NCBI GenBank assembly: GCA_025363715.1
Contig: JANYLR010000031.1
Location: forward strand, 19,380 to 83,379
Origin: Holophagaceae bacterium
GTDB taxonomy: Bacteria > Acidobacteriota > Holophagae > Holophagales > Holophagaceae
DNA: 64,000 nucleotides
Direction: 5' to 3'
In this document: positions 1 through 8,939 of the stretch, piece by piece
Layout of the letters: each line of letters begins with the position of its first letter
Position numbering within the stretch: position 1 is the stretch's first letter
Notes under the pieces: model-generated
Databases searched by the model: none
Told to the model about the DNA's origin: nothing
Seen by the model: only the letters and a program-made list of their open reading frames with translations
Made by a program: the position numbers and the translations under genes

Positions 1-1
1 C

Positions 2-256
2 GGCGTGAGCGTGGACACGGCCTTCAACCTGCTGCACCGGGCCCGCAGCGAAGCCGACGCGCCGCAGCGGGTGGCCCGGGTGAACGCCGTTTGCGCGGGC
101 ACGACCCTGGCGGGCTTCGGCGGCATGGTCTTCAGCGGCTACCGCGGCCTGCGGGGCCTGGGCCTGGCCTGCCTGGGCGGCGTGGCCCTGGCCCTCCTGC
201 TCACCCAGTGGCTGCTGCCCGTGCTGTTGGAGAAGTGGCCGTTGGAGAAGAAGTGA
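2..256 (+). CDS. C-terminal fragment of an MMPL/RND-type membrane transporter (truncated by window edge)
   Basis: Partial ORF open at left edge; ends in a hydrophobic helix (GLRGLGLACLGGVALALLLTQWLLPVLL) typical of MMPL C-termini. Confidence 0.45.
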   Translation, partial: GVSVDTAFNLLHRARSEADAPQRVARVNAVCAGTTLAGFGGMVFSGYRGLRGLGLACLGGVALALLLTQWLLPVLLEKWPLEKK

Positions 257-301
257 TGCGGTTCTGTCTTCAAGAAGTCAAGAATCACTACAAAAAGAAA
301 A

Positions 302-369
302 ACCACGAAGATGGGAAGACCACGAGGCAATGCCTTCCCTTTTGTTCGTGGTCTTCCCGTCTTCGTGGT
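302..369. terminator. Long intergenic hairpin (24-bp arms, 23/24 matched)
   Basis: ACCACGAAGATGGGAAGACCACGA at 302-325 versus TCGTGGTCTTCCCGTCTTCGTGGT at 346-369. Confidence 0.6.
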
Positions 370-405
370 GAACCTTTTGTTCTCCCGGATTGAACGCGAG
401 CCAGC

Positions 406-1470
406 ATGAATCCACTGAACGACATCCTCCTGACCCGCCTGGCCGATGGCCCCGTCCCCGCCGCCGAGGTGATGGCCCTGGGCCTCTACCATCCGGAACA
501 CGGGTACTACCGCCAGCAGACGAGCCCCTGGGGCTTCGCGGGCAAGGACTACTACACGGCGCTGGATCTGGGGCCCCTGCTGGGCCAGACCCTGGCCCTC
601 CGCCTGGAGGCGGCCTGGGAGCGGCTGGGCCGACCGGCGCGCTTCACGGCCCTGGAGCCCGGCGCGGGTCGCGGATGGCTGGGGCGGGATGTGCTGAACG
701 CCGTATCGGGGGCCTTCGCGGAAGCCCTCGTCTACGTGCACCGCGACGACAACCCGGCGGCGCGACGCGCCGCCGAAGATGCCCTCGCTCCTTTCCTCAC
801 GGAAAACCGCGCGCGGTTTTCCGCCGAGACGGAGCCCCTGGAGCCCTTCACCGGCGCCATCTTCAGCAACGAGCTCTTCGACGCCCTGCCCGCCCAGCCC
901 TGGCGCTGGGATGGGGAGCGGTGGACCCGTGAGGTGCTGGTGGCCAGTGGCCCCGAGTGGCAGGCGGCCGATCCCAGTGAGGCTGGCGCCTGGTTCGCCG
1001 CCCACACCGATGGTCTGGAGCCGAGGGACGGCAGCCTCTGGTGCGAGGCCCTGCCGGGCCTGGTGCAGGAACTCACGGCGCCCCTGGAAGCGGGCCTCTT
1101 CCTCACGGTGGACTACGGCGAATCCGCCGACCGGCTGCTGGCCAAGGGCGCCGACCTGCGCCGCTTCAAGGCCCACGGCGTGGACGGCCGCTGGCACGAG
1201 GACCTGGGCGAAGCCGACCTCACCGCCGACGTGGACTTCACTCGCCTGGCCCACCTGCTCGAAGGCCACCGCTTCACCGACCTGGGCCACATGGAGCTGA
1301 GCAAGTGGATCCGCACCCACGCCCCCCTGGACCAGTGGGGCGCCGCGTGGATGACCCTGCCCGAAGCCGAGCGCAGGTCCCGCACCGACAACCTCATGCA
1401 GCTCACCCTGCCCGGCATGATGGGAGCCCGGTTCAGGGTGCTGGAGGGGTGGAAGGAAACGAAAAGCTAA
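406..1470 (+). CDS. SAM-dependent methyltransferase, MidA/NDUFAF7-like
   Basis: YHPEHGYYRQQTSPWGFAGKDYYTALDLGPLLGQTLA plus ALEPGAGRGWL motif. Confidence 0.75.
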   Translation: MNPLNDILLTRLADGPVPAAEVMALGLYHPEHGYYRQQTSPWGFAGKDYYTALDLGPLLGQTLALRLEAAWERLGRPARFTALEPGAGRGWLGRDVLNAVSGAFAEALVYVHRDDNPAARRAAEDALAPFLTENRARFSAETEPLEPFTGAIFSNELFDALPAQPWRWDGERWTREVLVASGPEWQAADPSEAGAWFAAHTDGLEPRDGSLWCEALPGLVQELTAPLEAGLFLTVDYGESADRLLAKGADLRRFKAHGVDGRWHEDLGEADLTADVDFTRLAHLLEGHRFTDLGHMELSKWIRTHAPLDQWGAAWMTLPEAERRSRTDNLMQLTLPGMMGARFRVLEGWKETKS

Positions 1471-1507
1471 CCACCGATGAACACCGATAAAAGCTGATGA
1501 ACACCGA
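1471..1507. repeat. 37-bp repeat, copy 1 of an inverted pair
   Basis: CCACCGATGAACACCGATAAAAGCTGATGAACACCGA; reverse complement at 2488-2524 (36/37). Confidence 0.85.
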
Positions 1508-1599
1508 AAAATAAATCGACTCTGATGGCCTGATCTTCGAGACGCTGCAAGTCCAGAGAACCCAGTCAAAGTCGGAGCAAAATGGGGCGTTTGAATTCC

Positions 1600-1622
1600 C
1601 TATCCACCCGAGAGACGATGCC
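1600..1622 (+). repeat. 23-bp direct repeat, copy 1
   Basis: CTATCCACCCGAGAGACGATGCC, repeated at 2412-2434. Confidence 0.85.
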
Positions 1623-1787
1623 ATAAGAACCCAGCGGTGCTTTCCTGTCCTCATCCAGACACCACAGCCGAAGCCGGCACGCCGGCGCTTCGGCTCATGT
1701 GAGACCGTTGTGGGATCGTGCTGGTGGTGCCACTAGGCCGGTAGCCACCTAGACCTGAGTGGGCCTAGAAGACATTGACTTGATTGC

Positions 1788-2285
1788 CTACTTCCCTTCC
1801 AGGAGTCTTTTCTTCTGGGCGAGGAATTCCTCCTCGGTGATGATCCCCCGCTTGCGTAGATCGTCGAGCTTGATCAGCTCGGTGTAGATATCATTTTCCT
1901 TGGGAGAAGTGTCCTTCGTTTCTATCTTGTTTTCAGCCTTTATTATAGAGACGGTCGGCATTGGCCCGAGAGTTTGCGGCGTCTTTGCCTCTGGACTGTC
2001 CGGTGACACCAGCCAGAACTGATATTCGAATTTCGCAAACTGCCCGGGGCCCGAACCCATCGGGGTTTCGTGTGTCGAGACCGGAATGGCAACCATCCCC
2101 CGAGCTGCGGCGAAGGCATTCGCATCCCGAATCACTTCGGCCTTGAGCGAGGCGGCGTTCCCGAATATGCCTGCACGATCTGTTCGCGCCAGGAGGTAGA
2201 CGCCATCTGAAAGAGGAACCACCTCAGGGTTGGAACAGCCAAAAAAACCGAGTAGGACCACTGCCGGTGGGATGGCCTTACGCAT
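1788..2285 (-). CDS. SHOCT-domain putative lipoprotein
   Basis: C-terminal IKLDDLRKRGIITEEEFLAQKKRLLEGK (SHOCT); N-terminal lipobox-like VVLLGFFGCS. Confidence 0.7.
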   Translation of the reverse strand: MRKAIPPAVVLLGFFGCSNPEVVPLSDGVYLLARTDRAGIFGNAASLKAEVIRDANAFAAARGMVAIPVSTHETPMGSGPGQFAKFEYQFWLVSPDSPEAKTPQTLGPMPTVSIIKAENKIETKDTSPKENDIYTELIKLDDLRKRGIITEEEFLAQKKRLLEGK

Positions 2286-2411
2286 ACCTACCTCCGGGTG
2301 CTAGGAACAGTGTAGACCCGAACACCGTGCCGCTTGGCTGGGGGCCAGCAGAGCCGCCTATGGTCGCGTGAATCCGGAAGACTATGAACTGAGCCAGTCC
2401 TCCAACCCAGG

Positions 2412-2434
2412 CTATCCACCCGAGAGACGATGCC
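2412..2434 (+). repeat. 23-bp direct repeat, copy 2
   Basis: CTATCCACCCGAGAGACGATGCC, identical to 1600-1622. Confidence 0.85.
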
Positions 2435-2487
2435 TTAAAGGTTCCATATGGCGGGGCGAGCGGCGCCGGCCGGTCCCATCTCTTTGA

Positions 2488-2524
2488 TCGGTGTTCATCA
2501 GCTTTTATCTGTGTTCATCGGTGG
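2488..2524. repeat. 37-bp repeat, inverted copy 2
   Basis: TCGGTGTTCATCAGCTTTTATCTGTGTTCATCGGTGG, reverse complement of 1471-1507 with one mismatch. Confidence 0.85.
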
Positions 2525-4461
2525 TTCATTATTTGCATTTCTGACCACATCCCCACCCCGATCCCACTGGGTCTCGCCGCATCGTGAAACACGGTGTGGG
2601 TGGCCTTCTGGAAATCGGTGGCCCTGGCCTCGTTGATGTTCATGAACACCTGGGGATTGCGGTCCATGAGGGGGAACCAGGTGCTTTGGAGCTGCACCAT
2701 GACCCGGTGGCCCTGCTTGAAGGTGTGGAAGATGTCGTTCATGGTCCAGGCCAGGCGGGTGGGCTGGCCGGGTGCGAAGGGCGCGGGGGTTGTAAGGCTG
2801 TCGCGGAACTTGCCGCGCAGGACTTCGCCGCGCACCAGCTGCTGGTAGCCGCCCATGGGATTGGGCGTCTTGTCCCAGGGCAGGCCGCCCTCCACGAAAT
2901 CTGGGTTCTGGAAGTCATCGGGGTAGACGTCGATGAGCTTCACCACCCAGTCCGCATCGCTGCCCGTGGTGGCCACGAAGAGCTCGGGGCGCAGGGGTCC
3001 GGCCAGGCTCAGGTCCTCCCTCAGGAGCTCCGTCTGGTAGACCAGCACATCCGGGCGCCGCCCGGCGAAGCGCTGATCGGCGGTCATGTACTCCTTGGGC
3101 ATGCCGATGGCCACCTGCTCGATGAAGGGGACGGGCTTCGACGGATCGGAGATGAACGAGTCGGCGCCGCCGTCTGCGGACGGCGGCGAGAAGGAAAGGC
3201 GGCCATTGGGTTGCAGGTACAGTTTCGCGTCCTTGACTTGTTTCGGCGGCCAGGCATCCAGCCTGTGCCAGCGGTTGGCGCCGGTCTCGAAGACGGTGGC
3301 CTTGGGTAGGCCGGGATCCTTGGCGCCCTTCAGATGGTGCCGGAAGAAGGGGAGGAGCACTTCGGCCTGGAACCAGTCCGAGGTATCGGCGCCGAACTGC
3401 ACGGGACCCAGATGGTCGCCCTTGCTGCGCTCCCAGCTCCCGTGGAACCAGGGGCCCATCACCAGCCGGTTGTCTGTGGTTGGGCTTTGGCGCGCCACCG
3501 TCTGGAAGACCTGGAGGGCACCGAACAGGTTCTCCGCATCGAACCAGCCGCCCACCGTGAGCACCGCCGGAGCCACGTTCTTCAGCATGGGCCGCAGGTT
3601 CCGGGCCTGCCAGAAGGCATCGTAGTTCGGATGGTCCAGCAGCTCGTTCCAGAAGGCCACGCCCTTGGTGTACTGGCGGGTGGCAGCGATGGAGCCCAGG
3701 CGCAGAAACCACTCGTAACCATCCGAGGTGCCGTGCGAAAAGAACGCGGGGAAGTCCCGGGTGGGCGCCGGTCGGGGCTGGCCGAAATTCACCATGAAGT
3801 TGAAGGCGTGGGGCAGCCAGAGGGCCCCATTGCGGTGGAAGTCATCCCCCTGGAACCAATCGACGATCGGGGCCTGGGGCGACACGGCTTTCAAGGCAGG
3901 GTGGCCCGCCAGCGCCGCCACGGCGGTGTAGAACCCGGGGTAGCTGATGCCCCACATGCCCACGCGGCCGTTGTTCCCCTGTATCGCCTTGAGCAGCCAC
4001 TCGATGGTGTCGTAGGCGTCCGTGCTTTCGTCCAGGTTGGCCCCGCTCACGGCCCGCTGGGGCCGCATGTTCTCGAAGGTGCCTTCGGACATCATCCGAC
4101 CGCGCACATCCTGGTAGACGAAGATGAAGCCCTCCGCCTGGAAGCGGGGCGACGGGCCCAGCTGGTCGGGGAAGGCCTCCTCCCCGTAGGGCCAGAGGCT
4201 GTACGGGGTGCGCTGCAGAAGGATCGGGTAGGTCCGGCGCGTGTCCTTCGGCGCGTAGATGGCCGTGTAGAGCTTCACGCCATCCCGCATGGGGATCTGG
4301 ACCTCCCGCTTGGTGTAGTGATCGCGGACGGACTGGACCATCTCCGGCGGGTCTGGCGGGACCGGAAGGGCGGGCGGGCCCCAGCCCAGCAGCGCCAGCA
4401 GCAGGGCGGACAGGCACAGGCGCCGAGGAGGGATCACAGAGGCTCCGGAAGGTGGGCCCAT
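2515..4461 (-). CDS. CocE/NonD family hydrolase (X-Pro dipeptidyl-peptidase-like), secreted
   Basis: IPMRDGVKLYTAIYAPKD, QDVRGR, GMWGISYPGFYT nucleophile region; N-terminal signal. Confidence 0.85.
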   Translation of the reverse strand: MGPPSGASVIPPRRLCLSALLLALLGWGPPALPVPPDPPEMVQSVRDHYTKREVQIPMRDGVKLYTAIYAPKDTRRTYPILLQRTPYSLWPYGEEAFPDQLGPSPRFQAEGFIFVYQDVRGRMMSEGTFENMRPQRAVSGANLDESTDAYDTIEWLLKAIQGNNGRVGMWGISYPGFYTAVAALAGHPALKAVSPQAPIVDWFQGDDFHRNGALWLPHAFNFMVNFGQPRPAPTRDFPAFFSHGTSDGYEWFLRLGSIAATRQYTKGVAFWNELLDHPNYDAFWQARNLRPMLKNVAPAVLTVGGWFDAENLFGALQVFQTVARQSPTTDNRLVMGPWFHGSWERSKGDHLGPVQFGADTSDWFQAEVLLPFFRHHLKGAKDPGLPKATVFETGANRWHRLDAWPPKQVKDAKLYLQPNGRLSFSPPSADGGADSFISDPSKPVPFIEQVAIGMPKEYMTADQRFAGRRPDVLVYQTELLREDLSLAGPLRPELFVATTGSDADWVVKLIDVYPDDFQNPDFVEGGLPWDKTPNPMGGYQQLVRGEVLRGKFRDSLTTPAPFAPGQPTRLAWTMNDIFHTFKQGHRVMVQLQSTWFPLMDRNPQVFMNINEARATDFQKATHTVFHDAARPSGIGVGMWSEMQIMNHR

Positions 4462-4590
4462 GATACGCGGCCTCCCTTTTGGGCTCTCCAGCTGTCCGCG
4501 AGCTTATTCCCCTCGACGGGGAGGCCGGGTTTTGCTGAACTGGAGGGTGCGCCCCGCGCCGGGGACCGACGCTTCAGGAACTCAGGCCCC

Positions 4591-5616
4591 ATGTCCCAGC
4601 CCCCCCTCCATCAGCCCGCCGAATGGGAGCGCCATAGCGCCTGCTGGCTGGCTTGGCCCAGCCATGGCCACCTCTGGCAGTCGAACCTGGCCCCGGCCCA
4701 GGCTGAGTTCGCGGCCCTGTGTCAGGCCATCGCCGAGGATGGCGGGGAACCCCTCGAGCTGCTGGTGCAGGATGACTACGCCGAGGCCGAGGCCCGAAGG
4801 GTCCTGACGCCGGTGCTCGGGCAGGTGCGGTTCCACCGGGTACCCGTGGGGGACATCTGGCTGCGGGACACGGCGCCGATCTTTGTGAAAGATGGCGCGG
4901 GCGCCCTCCAGGCCGCCTGCTTCCGCTTCAACGGCTGGGGCGGCAAGTACGAATTGCCCGGCGATGACCAGGTGGCCGGGCGAGTGGCGGCCCTGAGTGG
5001 CCGGCCGAGCCTGGATCACGACTGGATCCTGGAGGGGGGCTCCGTGGAGGCGGATGGCGATGGCACGGTGCTGACCACCCGCCAGTGCCTGCTGAACCCC
5101 AACCGGAACCCGGGCATGGACCAGGCGGGTATCGAAGCCGCCCTGCGCGCAGATCTAGGCGCCGAAAAGGTAATCTGGCTGGACGAAGGCCTCCTCAACG
5201 ATCACACCGATGGCCACATCGATACCCTGGCCCGGTTCGTGGCCCCGGGCGTGGTGGTGTGCATGACGGCCACCGACCCCGCCGATCCCAACGCCGCCAC
5301 GCTGGAGCGCATCGCCGTGGATCTGGCCCGCATGACCGATGCCCGGGGCCGCCAGCTCCAGGTGCTGCGCATCCCTTCCCCCGGCGTGCTGATCGACGAG
5401 GCTGGCGAGCTTCTGCCCGCCAGCTATGTGAACTTCTACATCGGCAACCGGACCGTGGTGGTACCGACCTATGGCAGCGTCAACGACAAGGCCGCCGTGG
5501 CGGCCCTGGCCCCGCTCTTTCCAGGCCGTCGGGTCCTCGGCCGCTCCGCCCGTGCCATCCTCAGCGGGGGGGGTGCCTTCCACTGCATCACCCAGCAGCA
5601 GCCGGAGGTCCGATGA
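4591..5616 (+). CDS. aguA: Agmatine deiminase
   Basis: SQPPLHQPAEWERHSACWLAWPS, VGDIWLRDTAPIFV, FNGWGGKY, LNDHTDGHIDTLARF, GGGAFHCITQQQP. Confidence 0.85.
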   Translation: MSQPPLHQPAEWERHSACWLAWPSHGHLWQSNLAPAQAEFAALCQAIAEDGGEPLELLVQDDYAEAEARRVLTPVLGQVRFHRVPVGDIWLRDTAPIFVKDGAGALQAACFRFNGWGGKYELPGDDQVAGRVAALSGRPSLDHDWILEGGSVEADGDGTVLTTRQCLLNPNRNPGMDQAGIEAALRADLGAEKVIWLDEGLLNDHTDGHIDTLARFVAPGVVVCMTATDPADPNAATLERIAVDLARMTDARGRQLQVLRIPSPGVLIDEAGELLPASYVNFYIGNRTVVVPTYGSVNDKAAVAALAPLFPGRRVLGRSARAILSGGGAFHCITQQQPEVR

Positions 5617-6473
5617 GCGCCCAGTCCCGCATCCTCCGCGTCGCCGCCACCCAGTGCGCCTTCGGCGGCAGTCTCGAGGCGAACGTGGCCCGGGTCGAGG
5701 GCCTGGTGCGGGAGGCTGCCGGGCAGGGCGCCCAGGTGATCCTGCCTTCGGAGCTGTTCGAGGGCCTCTACTTCTGCCGCGAGGAGAAGGATGCCTTCTT
5801 CGATTGGGCGAAACCCGCCCTCGGCCATCCCACCATCGCCCGTTTCCAGGCGCTGGCGAAGGAGCTGGGCGTGGCGATTCCCGTCTCCTTCTTCGAGCGG
5901 GATGGCCACGCCTTCTACAACAGCCTGGCCATGGTGGACGCGGATGGCGCCGTGCTCGGCATCTACCGCAAAAGCCACATCCCGGACGGCCCCGGCTACG
6001 AGGAGAAGTTCTACTTCCGCCCCGGCAACACCGGTTTCAAGGTCTGGGACACGCACTTCGGCCGCTTGGGCGTGGGCATCTGCTGGGACCAGTGGTACCC
6101 CGAATGCGCCCGGGCCATGATGCTCCAGGGAGCGGAGCTCCTGCTCTATCCCACGGCCATCGGCACCGAACCTGAAAACCCGGATCTGGACACCAAGGAC
6201 CTCTGGCAGCGGGCCATGATCGGCCACGCCGTGTCCAACGTGGTGCCCGTGGTGGCTTCCAATCGCATCGGCCTGGAAGGTGACCAGACCTTCTACGGCC
6301 ACTCCTTCATCGCCGATCACCGGGGCGAGAAGGTGGCGGAACTAGGCCGGACGGAGCCCGGCGTCATCCTGGCGGACTTCGATCTGGAGGAGATCCGCCG
6401 CAACCGCGCCTCCTTCGGGTTCTTCCGGGACCGACGGCCGGAGCTCTACGGGCTCATCACCAAGACCGACTGA
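5613..6473 (+). CDS. aguB: N-carbamoylputrescine amidase (nitrilase family)
   Basis: RVAATQCAFGG, LPSELFEGLYFC, YRKSHIPDGPGYEEKFYFRPGNTGF, GVGICWDQWYPE; ATGA overlap with aguA. Confidence 0.88.
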   Translation: MSAQSRILRVAATQCAFGGSLEANVARVEGLVREAAGQGAQVILPSELFEGLYFCREEKDAFFDWAKPALGHPTIARFQALAKELGVAIPVSFFERDGHAFYNSLAMVDADGAVLGIYRKSHIPDGPGYEEKFYFRPGNTGFKVWDTHFGRLGVGICWDQWYPECARAMMLQGAELLLYPTAIGTEPENPDLDTKDLWQRAMIGHAVSNVVPVVASNRIGLEGDQTFYGHSFIADHRGEKVAELGRTEPGVILADFDLEEIRRNRASFGFFRDRRPELYGLITKTD

Positions 6474-6498
6474 TCGTCGCACCTCGGGACAAGCTCTA

Positions 6499-6551
6499 AG
6501 AGTGCCTAACAGAACCCCACGGCGGCGTTGTCGGATTTTGTTAGACACTCT
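6499..6551. terminator. Hairpin between convergent genes; repeat-related sequence
   Basis: AGAGTGCCTAACAGAA (6499-6514) pairs with TTTTGTTAGACACTCT (6536-6551). Confidence 0.65.
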
Positions 6552-7917
6552 AAGACTCGCCGGATTGGAGAGCAGTGGCCACGGCCTCCAGCCGGGCCAG
6601 GCCCTGGACCAGGGTGGCGCGGTCAGGCGCGGCGCCGATGGAAATGCGGATTCCGGTTTCCTGCACGGCCCGGGTGGCGGCGAAGACTTCCGACGGCACG
6701 ACCACCACGCCCGCTTCCAGGGCCCGCCGCGTGAAGCGCTCCGGGCCGCCCGGCGGCGAGGGCAGCCACACATGGGGGCAGTGGGGTTCCCCCCGCCACT
6801 CGAGGCGGCGCAGGCCCTGGCCGCAGAGCCGGTGCCGGGCGGCCAGCTCCTTGCGCTGGGCCACCAGCCGGCGCCAGGCGGTGCCATCCTCCAGCCAGGC
6901 GGTGCCCAGGGCCATGCTCAGGGCCGTGACGTACCAGGTGGTGTGATGCTCAGCCTCCCGGGCCCGGGCCTGCAGCAGGGGCGGCAACAGCAGGTAGCCC
7001 AACCGCAGACCCGGGGCCACGGTCTTGGACAGGCCCGTGACGTACAGCACCCGCTCGGGGGCCAGGGCCGCCAGGGGCGGCGGCGCCACCTCGGGCAGCA
7101 TGCCGTAGACATCCTCCTCGACCAAGAGCAGATCGTGCTTCCGGGCGATGGCCAAGATCTGTTCCCGGCGCCCCAGTCCCATGGTCGCCGTGGTGGGATT
7201 GTTCAGGGTGGGGGACAGCACCGCCACCCGGAGCCCCGCGCGACCGGCGGCTTCCAGGGCCGAGGGCAGCACCCCCTCGGCATCCATGGCCATGGGGTGG
7301 AGGCGGCGCTGGCTGTGGCGGGCCACGGCCTTCAGCCCGGGGTAGACCAGGCTTTCGCAGGCCAGATCCTCGTGTTCGCTGAGCAGACCCAGGGCCGTGT
7401 CGACCGCGTGCTGGGCGCCCGCGCAGATGAGAACCCGGCTGGGCTCGGCCCCCAGGCCGCGCCGTGCCATCCAGGCCACGGCAGCCTCCCGGTGCAGGCG
7501 GGTGTCGCCGGGCCCCGGGTAGTTCAGGAAGCGGCCCCCCTCGCGGCCACCGATGGCGGCGAGGCCTTCGGCCAGGTCACCCTCGGCTAGCCCCACGGGG
7601 GGACGGTTCGTGGAGAGATCGATGACCCCGCCTTCGGGCCGGTTCTGGAAGGCGAAGAGGGCCGCTTCGGAGGCCAGGCCCAGCACATAGGTGCCTCGGC
7701 CCACCTCGCCGCCCACCAGCAGGCGGCGGGCGGCCTCCTGATAGGACCGGGTGATGGTGCTCACATTCACGTCCAGGAGATCCGCCAGGGCCCGGTGGGT
7801 GGGGAGCTGGTCCCCGGGTCGCAGCCGACCCAGGCGCACGGCGGCTCCGATGGCATCGGCCACGGCCAGATAGGTGGGGCGGCCATCGTCGGGAAGCTCG
7901 GGGATCCAGATTGTCAT
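6550..7917 (-). CDS. MocR/PdxR-type transcriptional regulator (GntR HTH plus class I aminotransferase domain)
   Basis: LRPGDQLPTHRALADLLDVNVSTITRSYQEAARRLLVGGEVGRGTYV followed by aminotransferase fold; SKTVAPGLRLGYLL. Confidence 0.85.
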   Translation of the reverse strand: MTIWIPELPDDGRPTYLAVADAIGAAVRLGRLRPGDQLPTHRALADLLDVNVSTITRSYQEAARRLLVGGEVGRGTYVLGLASEAALFAFQNRPEGGVIDLSTNRPPVGLAEGDLAEGLAAIGGREGGRFLNYPGPGDTRLHREAAVAWMARRGLGAEPSRVLICAGAQHAVDTALGLLSEHEDLACESLVYPGLKAVARHSQRRLHPMAMDAEGVLPSALEAAGRAGLRVAVLSPTLNNPTTATMGLGRREQILAIARKHDLLLVEEDVYGMLPEVAPPPLAALAPERVLYVTGLSKTVAPGLRLGYLLLPPLLQARAREAEHHTTWYVTALSMALGTAWLEDGTAWRRLVAQRKELAARHRLCGQGLRRLEWRGEPHCPHVWLPSPPGGPERFTRRALEAGVVVVPSEVFAATRAVQETGIRISIGAAPDRATLVQGLARLEAVATALQSGES

Positions 7918-7994
7918 GCATACAATTCTGGTTTCAAACCACACAAAATCCAGTCCTGGTTTCGAAGGCCGATGGTACGGCTCGGGAGGGATCC

Positions 7995-8315
7995 ATGGGG
8001 GCTCTGGCATTCAACGGACAGACGGTGGCGCTGAACGAGGAAGGCTTCCTGGAAGATCCGACCCTCTGGAACGAGGCGCTGGCCGAGGCCCTGGCGAAGT
8101 CGGAGGAGGGGCTCGAGGCCCTCAGCGAGGATCACTGGACGGTCATCCGGTTCATCCGGGCCACCTATGAGGAGAAGGGCGCGGCGCCCATGGTCCGCGC
8201 CATTTGCAAAACCACGGGACTCAGGCTGCAGCACATCTACGACCTTTTCCCCAGCGGCCCCGCCAAGGGCGCCTGCAAGCTGGCGGGCCTGCCCAAGCCG
8301 GACGGCTGCGTCTAG
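7995..8315 (+). CDS. DsrC/TusE family sulfur-relay protein
   Basis: FNGQTVALNEEGFLEDPTLWNEALAEALA..., C-terminal arm KGACKLAGLPKPDGCV with two Cys separated by 10 residues, as in DsrC. Confidence 0.85.
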   Translation: MGALAFNGQTVALNEEGFLEDPTLWNEALAEALAKSEEGLEALSEDHWTVIRFIRATYEEKGAAPMVRAICKTTGLRLQHIYDLFPSGPAKGACKLAGLPKPDGCV

Positions 8316-8318
8316 GGG

Positions 8319-8939
8319 ATGCCCATGCCCAGTCCGCTGGTCTTCGGAGTCCTCGCGTCGGCCGCATGGGCCGTGACGGGTCTGGCCCTGCTCCGCATCG
8401 AGGCCAGCGCCTACGGGCGGCGAGCGCTGCATGCGGCGCCAGCGGGCGATCCTGCGGCGGGGGTGCGCTACGCCTTCACCGGTGCCATGCGTCCTGGGGC
8501 CAAGGAGAGCGTTCGCGAACACCTGCATTCCTATGTTGCGGGCTTGGCCTACCACGCCGGGATTTTCGCGGCCCTGGGCCTGCTGGTCTGCACCCTGGTC
8601 GGGTGGTCGCCTCCTGGTCTGGTGCGGATGCCGGTCCAGGCATTCCTTGGCCTGGGGGCCCTGAGTGGGTCCAGCCTGCTGCTGAAACGCTTGCTGCAAC
8701 CGGAGTTGCGCGGGCTGTCCCACCCGGACGACTTCGTTTCGAACCTGCTCGCCACGGTCTTCGTGGCTCTGGCCCAAATCGGAGGCACAGTCTGGCTGCT
8801 GAGCGCGATGGCCCTGCTGATCTACGTGCCCCTGGGCAAGCTTCGGCACAGCGTCTTCTTCTTTGTGGCCCGAAAGAATCTCGGGGCCTTCTTCGGCCGC
8901 CGGGGCGTCTTCCCGCCGGGAGGTGCCCATGGCCGTTGA
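8319..8939 (+). CDS. DsrM/TmcC-like membrane cytochrome b subunit (putative)
   Basis: Hydrophobic multi-TM protein with several His, directly upstream of a DsrK-like gene. Confidence 0.55.
   Translation: MPMPSPLVFGVLASAAWAVTGLALLRIEASAYGRRALHAAPAGDPAAGVRYAFTGAMRPGAKESVREHLHSYVAGLAYHAGIFAALGLLVCTLVGWSPPGLVRMPVQAFLGLGALSGSSLLLKRLLQPELRGLSHPDDFVSNLLATVFVALAQIGGTVWLLSAMALLIYVPLGKLRHSVFFFVARKNLGAFFGRRGVFPPGGAHGR

Noticed and set aside
139-1569. 476-aa minus-strand ORF over the MidA-like gene
   Set aside because: GC-rich shadow frame with no recognisable domain, conflicting with a well-supported plus-strand gene.
3334-5616. 760-aa plus-strand ORF reading through from the CocE region into aguA
   Set aside because: Only the part from 4591 matches agmatine deiminase; upstream is antisense to the hydrolase gene.
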